Source: Streptomyces sp. NBC_01716
GTDB lineage: Bacteria; Actinomycetota; Actinomycetes; Streptomycetales; Streptomycetaceae
DNA length: 64,000 nt
Reading direction: 5' to 3'
Assembly: GCF_036248275.1 (NCBI RefSeq)
Contig: NZ_CP109181.1
Span: 4,526,001 to 4,590,000, forward strand
Under the pieces are notes generated by a model. It ran no database searches and was not told where the DNA came from. It saw only the letters and a list, made by a program, of their open reading frames with translations. The position numbers and the translations under genes are program-made. Within the stretch, counting starts at the first letter, position 1, and each line of letters starts with the position of its first letter. Shown piece after piece: positions 52,908 to 61,632 of the stretch.

Positions 52908-53027
52908 GCCCCGTTTCACAAGGGCACCTTCATCCCACCTCAGCCCGCCCCGTTCCCCGGGATCTGACAAACGGGACCCAGCGAAAAGGGGCACTCCTCA
53001 CCTGATCCGGTGTAGGCATTAAATGAT

Positions 53028-53053
53028 ACGCTCCTCTCAAATTGTAGGAGCGT
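53028..53053 (+). promoter_or_regulatory. inverted repeat in the leader of the hydrolase operon
   Basis: ACGCTCCT (53028-53035) and AGGAGCGT (53046-53053) are perfect 8-base arms around a 10-base AT-rich centre, 30 bases before the start. Possible operator for the upstream TetR or a leader hairpin; the DNA here is unusually AT-rich. Confidence 0.5.
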
Positions 53054-53082
53054 CTACGTACCACCTCGACAAGGAGGTCACG

Positions 53083-53889
53083 GTGGCAACGCAAAAGGTA
53101 GAGTGTGAATCGGCCGAATCGGCCAGTTCAACCGTACGAGCGGGTGAGCTCGTCGTCGGGTTCATCGACAGCGGTGAGGGTGTGCCGCTCGTGCTCGTCC
53201 ATGGCGGCGAAAGCGACCGCACCCAGTTCGCGACGCTTCGCGCGCGACTCGGCGCGGGGATACGGGCGATCTCCTACGATCAACGCGATTCGGGGATCAC
53301 CGTGAACCCGCCGGTCCCGTACTCGCTGGAGGTCCTCGCCGACGACCTCGTCGCCCTGCTGGACGCGTTGGGGCTCCGGCGCGCACATCTGCTGGGCACC
53401 TCCTTCGGCGGCGCCGTCGCACAGCACGCCGCGCTCCGGCATCCCGAACGGGTCGCGTCCCTCACCCTGGTCGCCACCACGCCGAGCTACGCGATGGGCG
53501 GCGAGGCGGTCGACGAGCTCCTGAACATGACCCACGACCAGCGGCGGAACGCGGTCGCGGACTTCTTCTTCACAGCCGAGAACCAGGCCGAGCTGCACGC
53601 CCGGCCCCAGACGCTCACCGCCCGTGATCCCGAGCAGAGCGCCCGTCGGCACGCTGTCGCCCGACAGCACGAGGTCCGGGACCGCCTTGAGCGGATCGCC
53701 GCACCCACCCTGGTCGTGCACGGCACGGCGGACCGGCTGGCGCCCTACGCCGGCGCCGTCCTGATGGAGGAGCGGATTCCGAACGCCGAACTGCGTTCGA
53801 TCGAGGGCGGGCGACACGGGATCGCGGTGGAGTTCGCGGACACGATCGCCCGCTGGGTGCGCGAGTACCTCGGAGTGAAAGCGGCATGA
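53083..53889 (+). CDS. alpha/beta hydrolase
   Basis: 268 residues. The nucleophile elbow is LLGTSFGGAVAQHAA (Ser), the acid is probably Asp in VVHGTADRLAPYAG, and the His is in EGGRHGIAVEF. Oxyanion segment LVLVHGGESDRTQF. Typical soluble hydrolase or haloperoxidase-like fold; substrate unknown. GTG 53083 has a perfect AAGGAGG 5 bases upstream, so the in-frame ATG at 53023 was rejected. First gene of a six-gene plus-strand run to 60475. Confidence 0.92.
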   Translation: MATQKVECESAESASSTVRAGELVVGFIDSGEGVPLVLVHGGESDRTQFATLRARLGAGIRAISYDQRDSGITVNPPVPYSLEVLADDLVALLDALGLRRAHLLGTSFGGAVAQHAALRHPERVASLTLVATTPSYAMGGEAVDELLNMTHDQRRNAVADFFFTAENQAELHARPQTLTARDPEQSARRHAVARQHEVRDRLERIAAPTLVVHGTADRLAPYAGAVLMEERIPNAELRSIEGGRHGIAVEFADTIARWVREYLGVKAA

Positions 53890-53964
53890 GCGGCACGGCG
53901 TACACCCACCTGCGACATGTCACCCGTTACGGCGTCGGGCCGCGGCCCGCGCGGCCGCGCAGCC

Positions 53965-55077
53965 ATGACTGACGCCGGCCGCGAGGTCGCGAACCGGATG
54001 GCCGAGGCGGCCCGCGCGTGGCTGGACTCCCTGGACGCGGACCAGCGCGCGGTGGCCGTCGGACCGCCGCCGGGCGCCGACGGCGCGGCCGAGGCCGAAC
54101 GCACCAGCTGGTACTACACCCCCACCGACCACGGCGGCCTGACGTTCCACCAACAGCGCCCCGCCCAGCACCGGTTGGTGATGCGGCTGGTCGCGAGCGG
54201 ACTGTCCGAAGCCGGGTACAACACCGTCGCCACCGTGCTCGGCCTGGAGAATGTGCTCGACCACGTCGAGGGCTTCTCGGTGAACTGGGGGCGGGAGCGA
54301 ACTCGCGACCCGAGCATGTACTACCTGCGGGTCTTCGGTGAGCCCGGCGGACCGCGGCCGTGGGGATGGCGGTTCGGCGGCCACCACGTCTCGCTCAACA
54401 ACCTCGTGGTGGACGGGCGGGTCGCCGCCACCACCCCGTGCTTCATCGGCGCGGACCCTGCCGTGTCTCCCCTGCTGGGCGGCGAGAAGCTGCGCCCGCT
54501 GGGGACGGCCGAGGACCTGGCCCGCGAGCTGGTCCGCTCCCTGCGCCCCGAGTCCGCCGCCCGCGCGCTGCTGCTGCCCCGCGCCCCGAACGACGTCGTG
54601 GCGGGCAACAACACCCGTGTCGACGACCGCGTGCTGAAGCGCGCCGAACTCTGGCGCCCCGGCGGGCACATCCCGGACCGCGCCGAGCACCCGGCCACCG
54701 GCCTCGACGGTGCGAACCGGCGGGCGCTGGCGCTCACCCCGACGCCCAAGGGCGTGCCGGGCGCCGAACTCGACGCCGGGCAGCGGGAGTTGCTGCGCAC
54801 CCTGCTCGGCACCTACCTCGACCGCGTACCGGACGGGGTGTCCCCGCTGCCCCGCTACGACGACCCGGCGGCGCTGGACGCCGTGCACCTCGGCTGGGCC
54901 GGCTCGACCGCGGCGGGCGAACCGCACTACTACCGCCTGCACGGGCCGCGGCTGCTCATCGAGTGGACCAACATCCACCGCGGCGTCAACCACGCGCACG
55001 CCGTGTGGCGGGACCCGGAGACCGACTTCGGCGGCGATGTCCTGGCCGCCCACCACGCCGCCCACCACGCGCCGTAA
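53965..55077 (+). CDS. DUF3500-family protein
   Basis: About 370 residues. Family-type features: ERTSWYYTPTDHGGLTF near residue 40, NTVATVLGLENVLDHVEG, the HHVSLNN strand with GWRFGGHH, DRVPDG, and the C-terminal LHGPRLLIEWTNIHRGVNHAHAVWRDPETDFGGDVL. The last motif, rich in His and Asp, resembles a metal site. Function unknown for the family. Start uncertain: ATG 53965 lacks a clear ribosome site and ATG 53917 is in frame. Confidence 0.85.
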   Translation: MTDAGREVANRMAEAARAWLDSLDADQRAVAVGPPPGADGAAEAERTSWYYTPTDHGGLTFHQQRPAQHRLVMRLVASGLSEAGYNTVATVLGLENVLDHVEGFSVNWGRERTRDPSMYYLRVFGEPGGPRPWGWRFGGHHVSLNNLVVDGRVAATTPCFIGADPAVSPLLGGEKLRPLGTAEDLARELVRSLRPESAARALLLPRAPNDVVAGNNTRVDDRVLKRAELWRPGGHIPDRAEHPATGLDGANRRALALTPTPKGVPGAELDAGQRELLRTLLGTYLDRVPDGVSPLPRYDDPAALDAVHLGWAGSTAAGEPHYYRLHGPRLLIEWTNIHRGVNHAHAVWRDPETDFGGDVLAAHHAAHHAP

Positions 55078-55147
55078 GCCCTAGTTGCCAAGAGCAGCGC
55101 CGTAAGCCCCACGCACCCAGAGCCACCACCTGCCATACGAACGGAAT

Positions 55148-57016
55148 GTGACAGACATGGCCGGTCCGAAACCGACACCGACCGACGGCACTCCCCCGCA
55201 CACCTCGCGCCCCACGCTGCGCGGATCCTTCGGCATGTGCGCGTCGACGCACTGGCTGGCCTCCGCGACGGCCCAGTCCGTACTGGAGCGGGGTGGCAAC
55301 GCCTTCGACGCGGCCACCGCCGGCGCCTTCGTACTGCACGTGGCCGAGCCCCACCTCAACGGGCCGGGCGGCGATCTCGTCGCCGTACTCGCCACCGCCG
55401 GCGAACCGTCGCCGCGCGTGCTGGCGGGACAGGGGCACGCCCCACGGGGAGCCACGATCGAGCACTTCCGCGCCGAAGGGCTCGACCATGTCCCGGGCGC
55501 GGGTGCCCTCGCCGCCGCAGTCCCCGGCGCCGTCGACTCCTGGCTCTGGCTGCTCGCCGAGTTCGGTACGTGGGAGCTCGCCGACATCCTGGCCTACGCG
55601 ATCCACTACGCCGAGCGCGGAGTTCCGGTCGTACCTCAACTGGCGCGAGTCCTCGGCACCGTTGAGGACCTCTTCCGTACGCACTGGCCGACGTCGTACG
55701 CGCAGTGGGTGCCCGGGGGACGGGTCCCGCGGCCGTACGACACCCTCGTCAACCCCGCCTACGCCCGCACCCTGCGCCGGCTGAGCGGCGAGGGCGAGCC
55801 GGGCGCCGGGGGCAGCGCGGGCACCGTGGTCACCGCGGGTACCGGTGGGACGCGAGCCGTACGGATCGACTCGGCGCGAAGCGCCTGGCGCACCGGGTTC
55901 GTGGCAGCGGCCGTGGCCGAGTCCGCGGCCGTACCGCATCGGCATTCCTCGGGCAGCGACCACGCCGGAGTGATCACCGCGGCCGACTTCGCCGACTTCC
56001 TGCCGTCCCTGGAGCCCGCGGTCACCGCGGAGTTCCGGGGGATCACGGTGGCGAAGGCGGGCCTGTGGTCCCAGGGGCCCGTGCTGCTCCAAGCCCTCAC
56101 CATGCTCGACCACTTCGACGACGAGCGGATCGATCCGTCGACCGCAGGCGGCATCCACACCATCACCGAGGCCCTGAAGCTCGCCATGGCCGACCGGGAG
56201 GCGTACTACGGGCATCTGGATCCGGCGGACGCGGAAGCCGTCGTGCGCCGACTGCTGTCCCCCGGGTACAGCAAGGAGCGCGCCGGTCTGATCAGCGCCA
56301 ACGCGTCAACGGAATTCAGGCCCGGCGACATCGGCGTCAGCCCGTACATACCACCGCTCGTCACCCGTGGGCACGCCGTACAGGCCGACGGCGTGGGCGA
56401 ACCCACCGTGCAGCAGACCGGGGAGACGCGCGGCGACACCTGCCACATCGACGTGGTCGACCGCTGGGGGAACATCATCTCCGCGACACCGTCGGGGGGT
56501 TGGCTCCAGTCATCGCCCACCGTGCCGGGTCTCGGTTTCGCGCTGGGCACCCGGCTCCAGATGACCTGGCTGGACCCGGCCGCGCCGTCGCGCCTGACGC
56601 CGGGGCGGCGGCCTCGTACGACGCTGACTCCGACCCTGCTGCTGCGCGACGGCAGCCCCGTGGCCGCGCTGGGCACACCGGGCGGTGACCAGCAGGACCA
56701 GTGGCAACTGATCTATCTGATACGCACGTTGGCCCTCGGGATGGATCCGCAGGAGGCGATCGACGCACCCGCGTTCCACACCACCGCGCTGCCGAGCTCG
56801 TTCTGGCCGCGGACCTGGACGCCGGGCGGGCTGGTGATCGAGGAACGGGCGGACGAGGCGGTCATCCACGAGCTGCGTGAACGCGGTCACGACGTGACCG
56901 TCTCCGGACCGTGGAGCCAGGGCCGGCTGTCGGTCGTCACGCGTGATCCGGACAGCGGCGACCTCCGGGCGGCGGCGAACCCGCGCGGTGCCCAGGGTTA
57001 CGCGGCAGGACGATGA
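55148..57016 (+). CDS. gamma-glutamyltransferase-family Ntn hydrolase
   Basis: 622 residues. GGT fold: MCASTHWLASATAQSVLERGGNAFDAATA, HLNGPGGDLVAV, YYGHLDPAD. The autocleavage nucleophile is Thr431 in GDTCHIDVVDRWGN, followed by TPSGGWLQSSPTVPGLGF. GGT-like proteins mature by self-cleavage and hydrolyse gamma-glutamyl amides or related acyl amides. No signal peptide is obvious, so it may be cytoplasmic. The stop overlaps the DUF1275 start (ATGA). Confidence 0.92.
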   Translation: MTDMAGPKPTPTDGTPPHTSRPTLRGSFGMCASTHWLASATAQSVLERGGNAFDAATAGAFVLHVAEPHLNGPGGDLVAVLATAGEPSPRVLAGQGHAPRGATIEHFRAEGLDHVPGAGALAAAVPGAVDSWLWLLAEFGTWELADILAYAIHYAERGVPVVPQLARVLGTVEDLFRTHWPTSYAQWVPGGRVPRPYDTLVNPAYARTLRRLSGEGEPGAGGSAGTVVTAGTGGTRAVRIDSARSAWRTGFVAAAVAESAAVPHRHSSGSDHAGVITAADFADFLPSLEPAVTAEFRGITVAKAGLWSQGPVLLQALTMLDHFDDERIDPSTAGGIHTITEALKLAMADREAYYGHLDPADAEAVVRRLLSPGYSKERAGLISANASTEFRPGDIGVSPYIPPLVTRGHAVQADGVGEPTVQQTGETRGDTCHIDVVDRWGNIISATPSGGWLQSSPTVPGLGFALGTRLQMTWLDPAAPSRLTPGRRPRTTLTPTLLLRDGSPVAALGTPGGDQQDQWQLIYLIRTLALGMDPQEAIDAPAFHTTALPSSFWPRTWTPGGLVIEERADEAVIHELRERGHDVTVSGPWSQGRLSVVTRDPDSGDLRAAANPRGAQGYAAGR

Positions 57017-57870
57017 ACGGCTCCGCGGCGGGCACCGGTACTGGCAGCGCTAGCGGCGGTCGGAGAAGCAGCCGTCTTGTACGACGGCGGGTGACGCCGC
57101 TCGGTCTGATGCTCGCCCTCACCTTCGCGACGGGCGTGGTCGACGCCGTCGGATACCTGCGCCTTGACCAGGTGTTCGCGGGCAACATGACCGGCAACGT
57201 GGTCATCCTCGGGATGGCGGCCACGGGCGGGACGGACCTGCCGGTGCTCGGTCCGTCCGTCGCGCTGGTGTCCTTCCTCGTCGGCGCGGCCGTGACCGGG
57301 CGGGTGCTGCGCACCGCCGCCCCGGGCTGGACCCACCGGTGCACGGGTCTGCTGGGCGGCGCCGGACTGGTCCTGGCGGCCACGGCGCTCGTCCTCGGCG
57401 TGACGGGGGTGGGTGATCCCGGCACCCGCGCGTCGATGGCGGCGTCGCTCGCACTCGCGATGGGGGCGCAGGCGGCGACGGCCCGCCACCTGGCGGTGAA
57501 GGACGTCACCACCGTGGTCGTGACCTCCACGCTGACCGGTCTCGCTGCGGACTCCCGGCTGGGAGCGGCGCGCGGTCAAGGGGCAGGGCGCCGAGCCGCG
57601 GCCGTCACGCTCATCATCGCCGGTGCGGTCGCCGGTGCGGCGCTGTGCCAGGTGAACGAAGGTCTCGCGGTGGCGTCGGCGGCGTTCGTCGTGCTGGCCG
57701 TGACCGTCCTCGGCCACGCGTCGGCTCGCCACCCGGCGGCGACCACAACTCGACTGTCCACGCCCCCCCGCTACCCCGCCACCGAAGGCCCGCGCGGGCG
57801 GCAGCACACGTACCCCCGCGTAAGGAGGCAGCACCAGGCGTACCGCAGACCCCTTATGCCCCAGCAATGA
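57013..57870 (+). CDS. DUF1275 (YoaK-like) membrane protein
   Basis: 285 residues with about six membrane helices. Family hallmarks: GVVDAVGYLRLDQVFAGNMTGNVVILG in the first helix pair and AVKDVTTVVVTSTLTGLAAD later. An Arg-rich cytoplasmic N-terminus and a basic His/Gln/Arg tail flank the membrane part. Function of the family unknown; small-molecule transport is often suggested. Overlaps the GGT gene by 4 bases and precedes an MFS gene by 14. Confidence 0.9.
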   Translation: MNGSAAGTGTGSASGGRRSSRLVRRRVTPLGLMLALTFATGVVDAVGYLRLDQVFAGNMTGNVVILGMAATGGTDLPVLGPSVALVSFLVGAAVTGRVLRTAAPGWTHRCTGLLGGAGLVLAATALVLGVTGVGDPGTRASMAASLALAMGAQAATARHLAVKDVTTVVVTSTLTGLAADSRLGAARGQGAGRRAAAVTLIIAGAVAGAALCQVNEGLAVASAAFVVLAVTVLGHASARHPAATTTRLSTPPRYPATEGPRGRQHTYPRVRRQHQAYRRPLMPQQ

Positions 57871-57884
57871 CGGAAAGGACGCAT

Positions 57885-59282
57885 ATGACCACAACCTTGG
57901 CTCCCCCGGTCCCCATCGGGAAGGCCGCTGTCGGGGCCCTCGGCATGCTGGCGGTCGCCACCGGTGCCCTGGAGTCGGTGGTGACACCGACGCTCCCGCT
58001 CCTGCAACGCGAGCTGGACATGAGCCCGGCCGAAGGGGCGCTGCTCAGCATCGTGCTCCTCATCACCGGCGCGCTGATCACACCGGTCGCCGGCAAGTTC
58101 GGCGACCGCTACGGCGGGAAACGGGTCCTGATCCGGCTGATGGCGGTGGTCTGCGCCGGCGGTCTGGTCTCCGCCCTGGCGCCGAACCTGCCGGTGCTGC
58201 TGCTCGGCCAGGTACTCCAGGGGGCGATGGTGGGCGCGCTGCCCCTGTCGTTCATCCTGGTCCGAAAACACCTTCCCGAGGGTGAGTCGAAGGTCGCCAT
58301 CGGGGTGGTCAGCGGGCTGTTCGTGGGTGGCGGGATGGCGGGAACGCTGTCGGCCGGGCCCGTGGCGGAACAGCTGTCCCGGCACTGGATGTTCGCGCTG
58401 CCGACGTTCGCGGTCATCGGGTCCACCGTGCTGGTGAGCAGGCTGATGCCGGAAGATCCGCCGGGCGGCTCGGACGACGGCGGGATCGACTGGCCCGGCC
58501 TGGCGCTCCTGAGCGGGACTCTGGTCACACTCATGCTCGTGCTCGCGCTGGCGCCCGACATCGCCTCGCGGCCACTGGTGCTCCTGGCCCTCCTCGGGGT
58601 CCTGGCCGCCTTCGTGTACGGATGGACAGCAGTCGAGCGCCGTGCGGCCTCGCCGATGGTCGATCTGCGCATGCTGGCGCGGCCCGCGGTGTGGAAGTCG
58701 TGTGTGCTGACCTTCGTCATATGCGTCGGTACCTCGGCGGCGGTCTATCTCGTACCGCAACTGTTCGCGGTGCCCTCCGACGAGTACGGATTCGGGGCCG
58801 GCGCCACCGCGATCGGCTTCTTCCTGCTGCCCGGCGCCGTGGCCGCGTCACTGGCCGGGCCGATCGGCGGGATCGGGGCGCGGCGGTTCGGCTCGCGTGC
58901 CGTGGTGATCGCCGGGGTCGTGATCATGGCCTTCGGCCTGCTCGCCATGGCGGCCGTGCACACCGAGAGCTGGCACCTCGTCGTCGGCAAGGCGCTGGTC
59001 GCGCTCGCCAACGGCCTGTGCGTCACGGCACTGGTGACCACCACCGCCACATCCGTCGACCAGAACGACACCGGCATCGCCACCAGCCTGGTCCTGGTGA
59101 CCCGCGTGATCGGCTTCGCCGTGGGTGTGCAGCTCAGCGGTGCGCTCCTCACCGCCGCGACCCCCGCCGGGTCGGACGTCCCTGCCGAATCGGCCTTCGT
59201 CACCGGCTTCGTCATCGCCGGCGCCCTCACGGCGCTGTCCCTGCTTGTCGTCCGCACCATGAACAAAGGAGTCAAGGAATGA
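57885..59282 (+). CDS. MFS transporter
   Basis: 465 residues, about 14 membrane helices. Features: GALESVVTPTLPLLQRELDM, loop 2-3 motif GKFGDRYGGKRVL, and GLFVGGGMAGTLSAGPVAEQL. ATG 57885 follows GGAAAGGAC; an ATG six codons earlier is possible. The stop overlaps the next start (AATGA). Export of the product or substrate of the neighbouring monooxygenase and GGT is likely; the compound is unknown. Confidence 0.92.
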   Translation: MTTTLAPPVPIGKAAVGALGMLAVATGALESVVTPTLPLLQRELDMSPAEGALLSIVLLITGALITPVAGKFGDRYGGKRVLIRLMAVVCAGGLVSALAPNLPVLLLGQVLQGAMVGALPLSFILVRKHLPEGESKVAIGVVSGLFVGGGMAGTLSAGPVAEQLSRHWMFALPTFAVIGSTVLVSRLMPEDPPGGSDDGGIDWPGLALLSGTLVTLMLVLALAPDIASRPLVLLALLGVLAAFVYGWTAVERRAASPMVDLRMLARPAVWKSCVLTFVICVGTSAAVYLVPQLFAVPSDEYGFGAGATAIGFFLLPGAVAASLAGPIGGIGARRFGSRAVVIAGVVIMAFGLLAMAAVHTESWHLVVGKALVALANGLCVTALVTTTATSVDQNDTGIATSLVLVTRVIGFAVGVQLSGALLTAATPAGSDVPAESAFVTGFVIAGALTALSLLVVRTMNKGVKE

Positions 59283-60475
59283 CCCGTACCACGAGGAGGC
59301 GCGAGGTCCTGATCTCCGGGGCCAGCATCGCGGGTCCCACCCTCGCGTACTGGCTGAACCGTTACGGATACGAGGTCACCGTCGTCGAGAAGGCGGGCAC
59401 ACTTCGCAGCGGTGGCTACCCGATCGACGTACGCGGCACCGCACTTGAGGTCATCCGGAGGATGGGCGTCCTGCCGCGCCTGCGGGAGGCGCACATCGAT
59501 CTGCGCCGGCTGACCTTCCTCGGCGGGGACGGCGGCCAGGTCGCCTCGGTCCACCCGCACAGCGTCACCGGCGGTGTCGAGGGACACGACCTGGAGGTGC
59601 GGCGCGGGGATCTGACCGACGCCCTCTACACGGCGGTCCGTGACGACGTGGAGTTCCTGTTCAACGACTCCATCGACACCCTCGTCCAGTCCGATCACGG
59701 GGTGGATGTCACCTTCCACGGGGGCGGCAGCCGTAGGTTCGACATGGTGTTCGCCGCGGACGGTATGCACTCACGTACCAGGGAGATGGTGTTCGGTCCC
59801 GAGGAGCAGTTCCACCGGTATCTCGGCTACTGCTTCGCCGTGTTCACCATGCGCAACACCTTCGGGCTCTCCCACGAGACGGTGATGTGGAACACCCCGG
59901 GCAGGGCCGCGGCGCTCTACGCCGTGGGGGACCACGACGACGTGCACGCCTTCCTCAACTTCGCCCGGCCGCAGTCGCCGTTCGAGGCGTTCCCGGACCC
60001 GAAAGCGCAACGGGCCCTGGTCGCCGACGTGTTCGCCGACGCGGGTTGGGAGGTCCCGGGCATGCTGGCCGCGATGCACGACGCGGACGACGTGTTCTTC
60101 GACGCGGTCAGCCAGATCCGTATGCCCCGCTGGTCCAGCGGCAGGGTCGCGCTGGTGGGCGACTCGGCGTACGCGCCCTCGTTCCTCACCGGCCAGGGCA
60201 CCAGCCTCGCGCTGGCCGGCGCGTACATGCTCGCCGCTTCCCTGGCCGACCGTGACCACACTGCGGGCTTCGCCGCGTACGAACGCGACACCCGTGAGTT
60301 CGTGACCCTGAACCAGGGGCTGGTGGGCGAGGGCGGCGCCACTCTCTTCCCGACCACGGCCGAAGCCCTGGAACAGCGCAACGAAAGGCTCCGCGGCCTC
60401 CGCGCCATCCCCACCCCGGAGGGCCGCCCGGCCCACTCGGCACTCACCCTGCCGGAACCGACGCCCACGGCGTAG
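59279..60475 (+). CDS. FAD-dependent monooxygenase (class A, TetX-like fold)
   Basis: 398 residues. FAD motifs: VLISGASIAGPTLAYWLNRYG (GxGxxG-like), the DG motif DMVFAADGMHSRTREM, and GD motif VALVGDSAYAPSFLTGQGTSLALAG. Class A flavin monooxygenases hydroxylate aromatic or polyketide substrates; related enzymes inactivate antibiotics. With the adjacent exporter this suggests biosynthetic tailoring or detoxification. Last gene of the operon, followed by two strong hairpins. Confidence 0.92.
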   Translation: MTRTTRRREVLISGASIAGPTLAYWLNRYGYEVTVVEKAGTLRSGGYPIDVRGTALEVIRRMGVLPRLREAHIDLRRLTFLGGDGGQVASVHPHSVTGGVEGHDLEVRRGDLTDALYTAVRDDVEFLFNDSIDTLVQSDHGVDVTFHGGGSRRFDMVFAADGMHSRTREMVFGPEEQFHRYLGYCFAVFTMRNTFGLSHETVMWNTPGRAAALYAVGDHDDVHAFLNFARPQSPFEAFPDPKAQRALVADVFADAGWEVPGMLAAMHDADDVFFDAVSQIRMPRWSSGRVALVGDSAYAPSFLTGQGTSLALAGAYMLAASLADRDHTAGFAAYERDTREFVTLNQGLVGEGGATLFPTTAEALEQRNERLRGLRAIPTPEGRPAHSALTLPEPTPTA

Positions 60476-60540
60476 GCCGGGCGTCGCGGGATCCACCGAC
60501 TCCGCTCGGTTTCAATAGCGCCGTTGCCCGAGCGGAAAAT

Positions 60541-60569
60541 CCCCGGCCACCCCACAAGGGTGGCCGGGG
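60541..60569 (+). terminator. terminator of the monooxygenase operon
   Basis: 12-bp perfect stem CCCCGGCCACCC (60541-60552) with GGGTGGCCGGGG (60558-60569), 5-base loop, 65 bases after the stop. Confidence 0.85.
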
Positions 60570-60578
60570 ACACCACAC

Positions 60579-60618
60579 GTCGAAGGCCCGCCAGCGCTGG
60601 CGTCGGCGGGCCTTCGAC
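60579..60618. terminator. second strong hairpin, tRNA-type terminator remnant
   Basis: GTCGAAGGCCCGCC (60579-60592) pairs perfectly with GGCGGGCCTTCGAC (60605-60618). On the minus strand it follows the 3' half of a tRNA-Ser, so it is probably that tRNA's terminator. A shortened copy exists at 63432-63463. Confidence 0.8.
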
Positions 60619-60695
60619 TATTGCCCGGTGAGATGAAGGGCTGCGGGTACGAGATTCGAACTCGTGAGGGGTTGTCCCAACACGCTTTCCAAATG
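60605..60695 (-). repeat. attachment-site-like repeat A: 3' half of tRNA-Ser(GGA) plus downstream DNA
   Basis: On the minus strand this reads from the anticodon loop (TTGGAAA) through variable and T arms (GTTCGAATC) to the acceptor end and beyond. The D-arm and 5' acceptor strand are missing. It is nearly identical to 63454-63545: 29 and 34 bases are perfect blocks. One base in the variable arm is lost and one changed here. Confidence 0.75.
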
Positions 60696-60721
60696 TTCGT
60701 CCGGGGGTCCGGGGTAGGTCA

Positions 60722-61632
60722 TCAGCATCCTGACCTGCGCCGGAATGAAAGGCGGGGCGCCCGGTGAACCATGTAGAGGCTCTTCTTGAGCCCGGAAAAC
60801 GCCTCTATGCGGGTGCCGTTAAGGCGGTAGACGTGGTCGGTACCGACGAAGTCGATGCCATGTATGCGGTGCTCCTCATCTCGCGGCCTGGCCGTGTTGG
60901 CGTGGACATCGTGCTGGAAGTGGCGCCGCCCTTGTTCCTTGGTCAGGTACTGAGCGGTGGGTTTGCCGCCTCCGGTGAAGGCCGTGAGCGTGGCTGCTTC
61001 CGTCCGTGCCAGCACGACGCTGAACCAGGCAAAGGAGTCGGGCAGTACCTGGAATCCGGGGACGGTCGCCTCTCCGCGGTCTGCGGGCCGCGCGACGTCC
61101 GCCATACGGTTCTCCTGCTCCAGGGCGAGGTCCAGGCCGGCTTCTGATGTCTCTCCGGACGGGCGGAGGACGGTCGTGCCCGGCGCCTCCAGGATGTGCC
61201 CGGCAAGGCTCTCCGTGGTGGGGATCTCGGTGCCGATGAGCAGGTACGGGACTGCGCCGTAGGGCCCGATGTGCACGGACTCAACGTGGGCGCTGGCCGT
61301 ACTGAGCTGCTTCTGCACCTGATGAACGCTGCTGTGGGTGCCCTTCGAGGCGAGGAGGAGGACCTTGGACGGCTGCCCTGGTTGCCAGGCTTCGACGAAG
61401 AAGTGAGGCCGCCGCTGTAGTGGCTCCGGGCGAGCGCCGATACCGGTGCTGCGCAGGGTCCAGCCGGCCTTCAGGGCGACGTCCGCCGGGATCACGGAGA
61501 CCGAGTGGTCGGGGTAGCGGGTGCAGATCGGCCGAGCTGACAGAAATTCGAGGGGCGGAGAGTCCACCCGTCGGGTTCTAGGAGGCGGTTCAACACCTCC
61601 ACGCGCCGCAACGACTGGTCGATGTCGGACAT
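60722..61632 (-). pseudogene. hypothetical protein, frameshifted near codon 30
   Basis: The likely start is ATG 61632, sharing one base with the stop of the EamA gene (TAATG) and reading MSDIDQSLRRVEVLNRLLEP. Around 61540-61560 the coding signal moves to the next frame, which continues ARPICTRYPDHSVSVIPADV and HFFVEAWQPGQPSKVLLLASKGTH to the stop at 60722. FVEAW, HVESVHIGPYGAVPYLLIGTE and FAWFSVVLART look like a beta-rich domain; no family is recognised. Either broken or a sequencing error. A GTG at 61567 could rescue most of it. The cargo lies within the tRNA-Ser repeats. Confidence 0.55.

Noticed and set aside
60641..60695. Complete tRNA-Ser(GGA) gene
   Set aside because: The D-arm and 5' acceptor strand are missing at both copies, so neither can be a functional tRNA.
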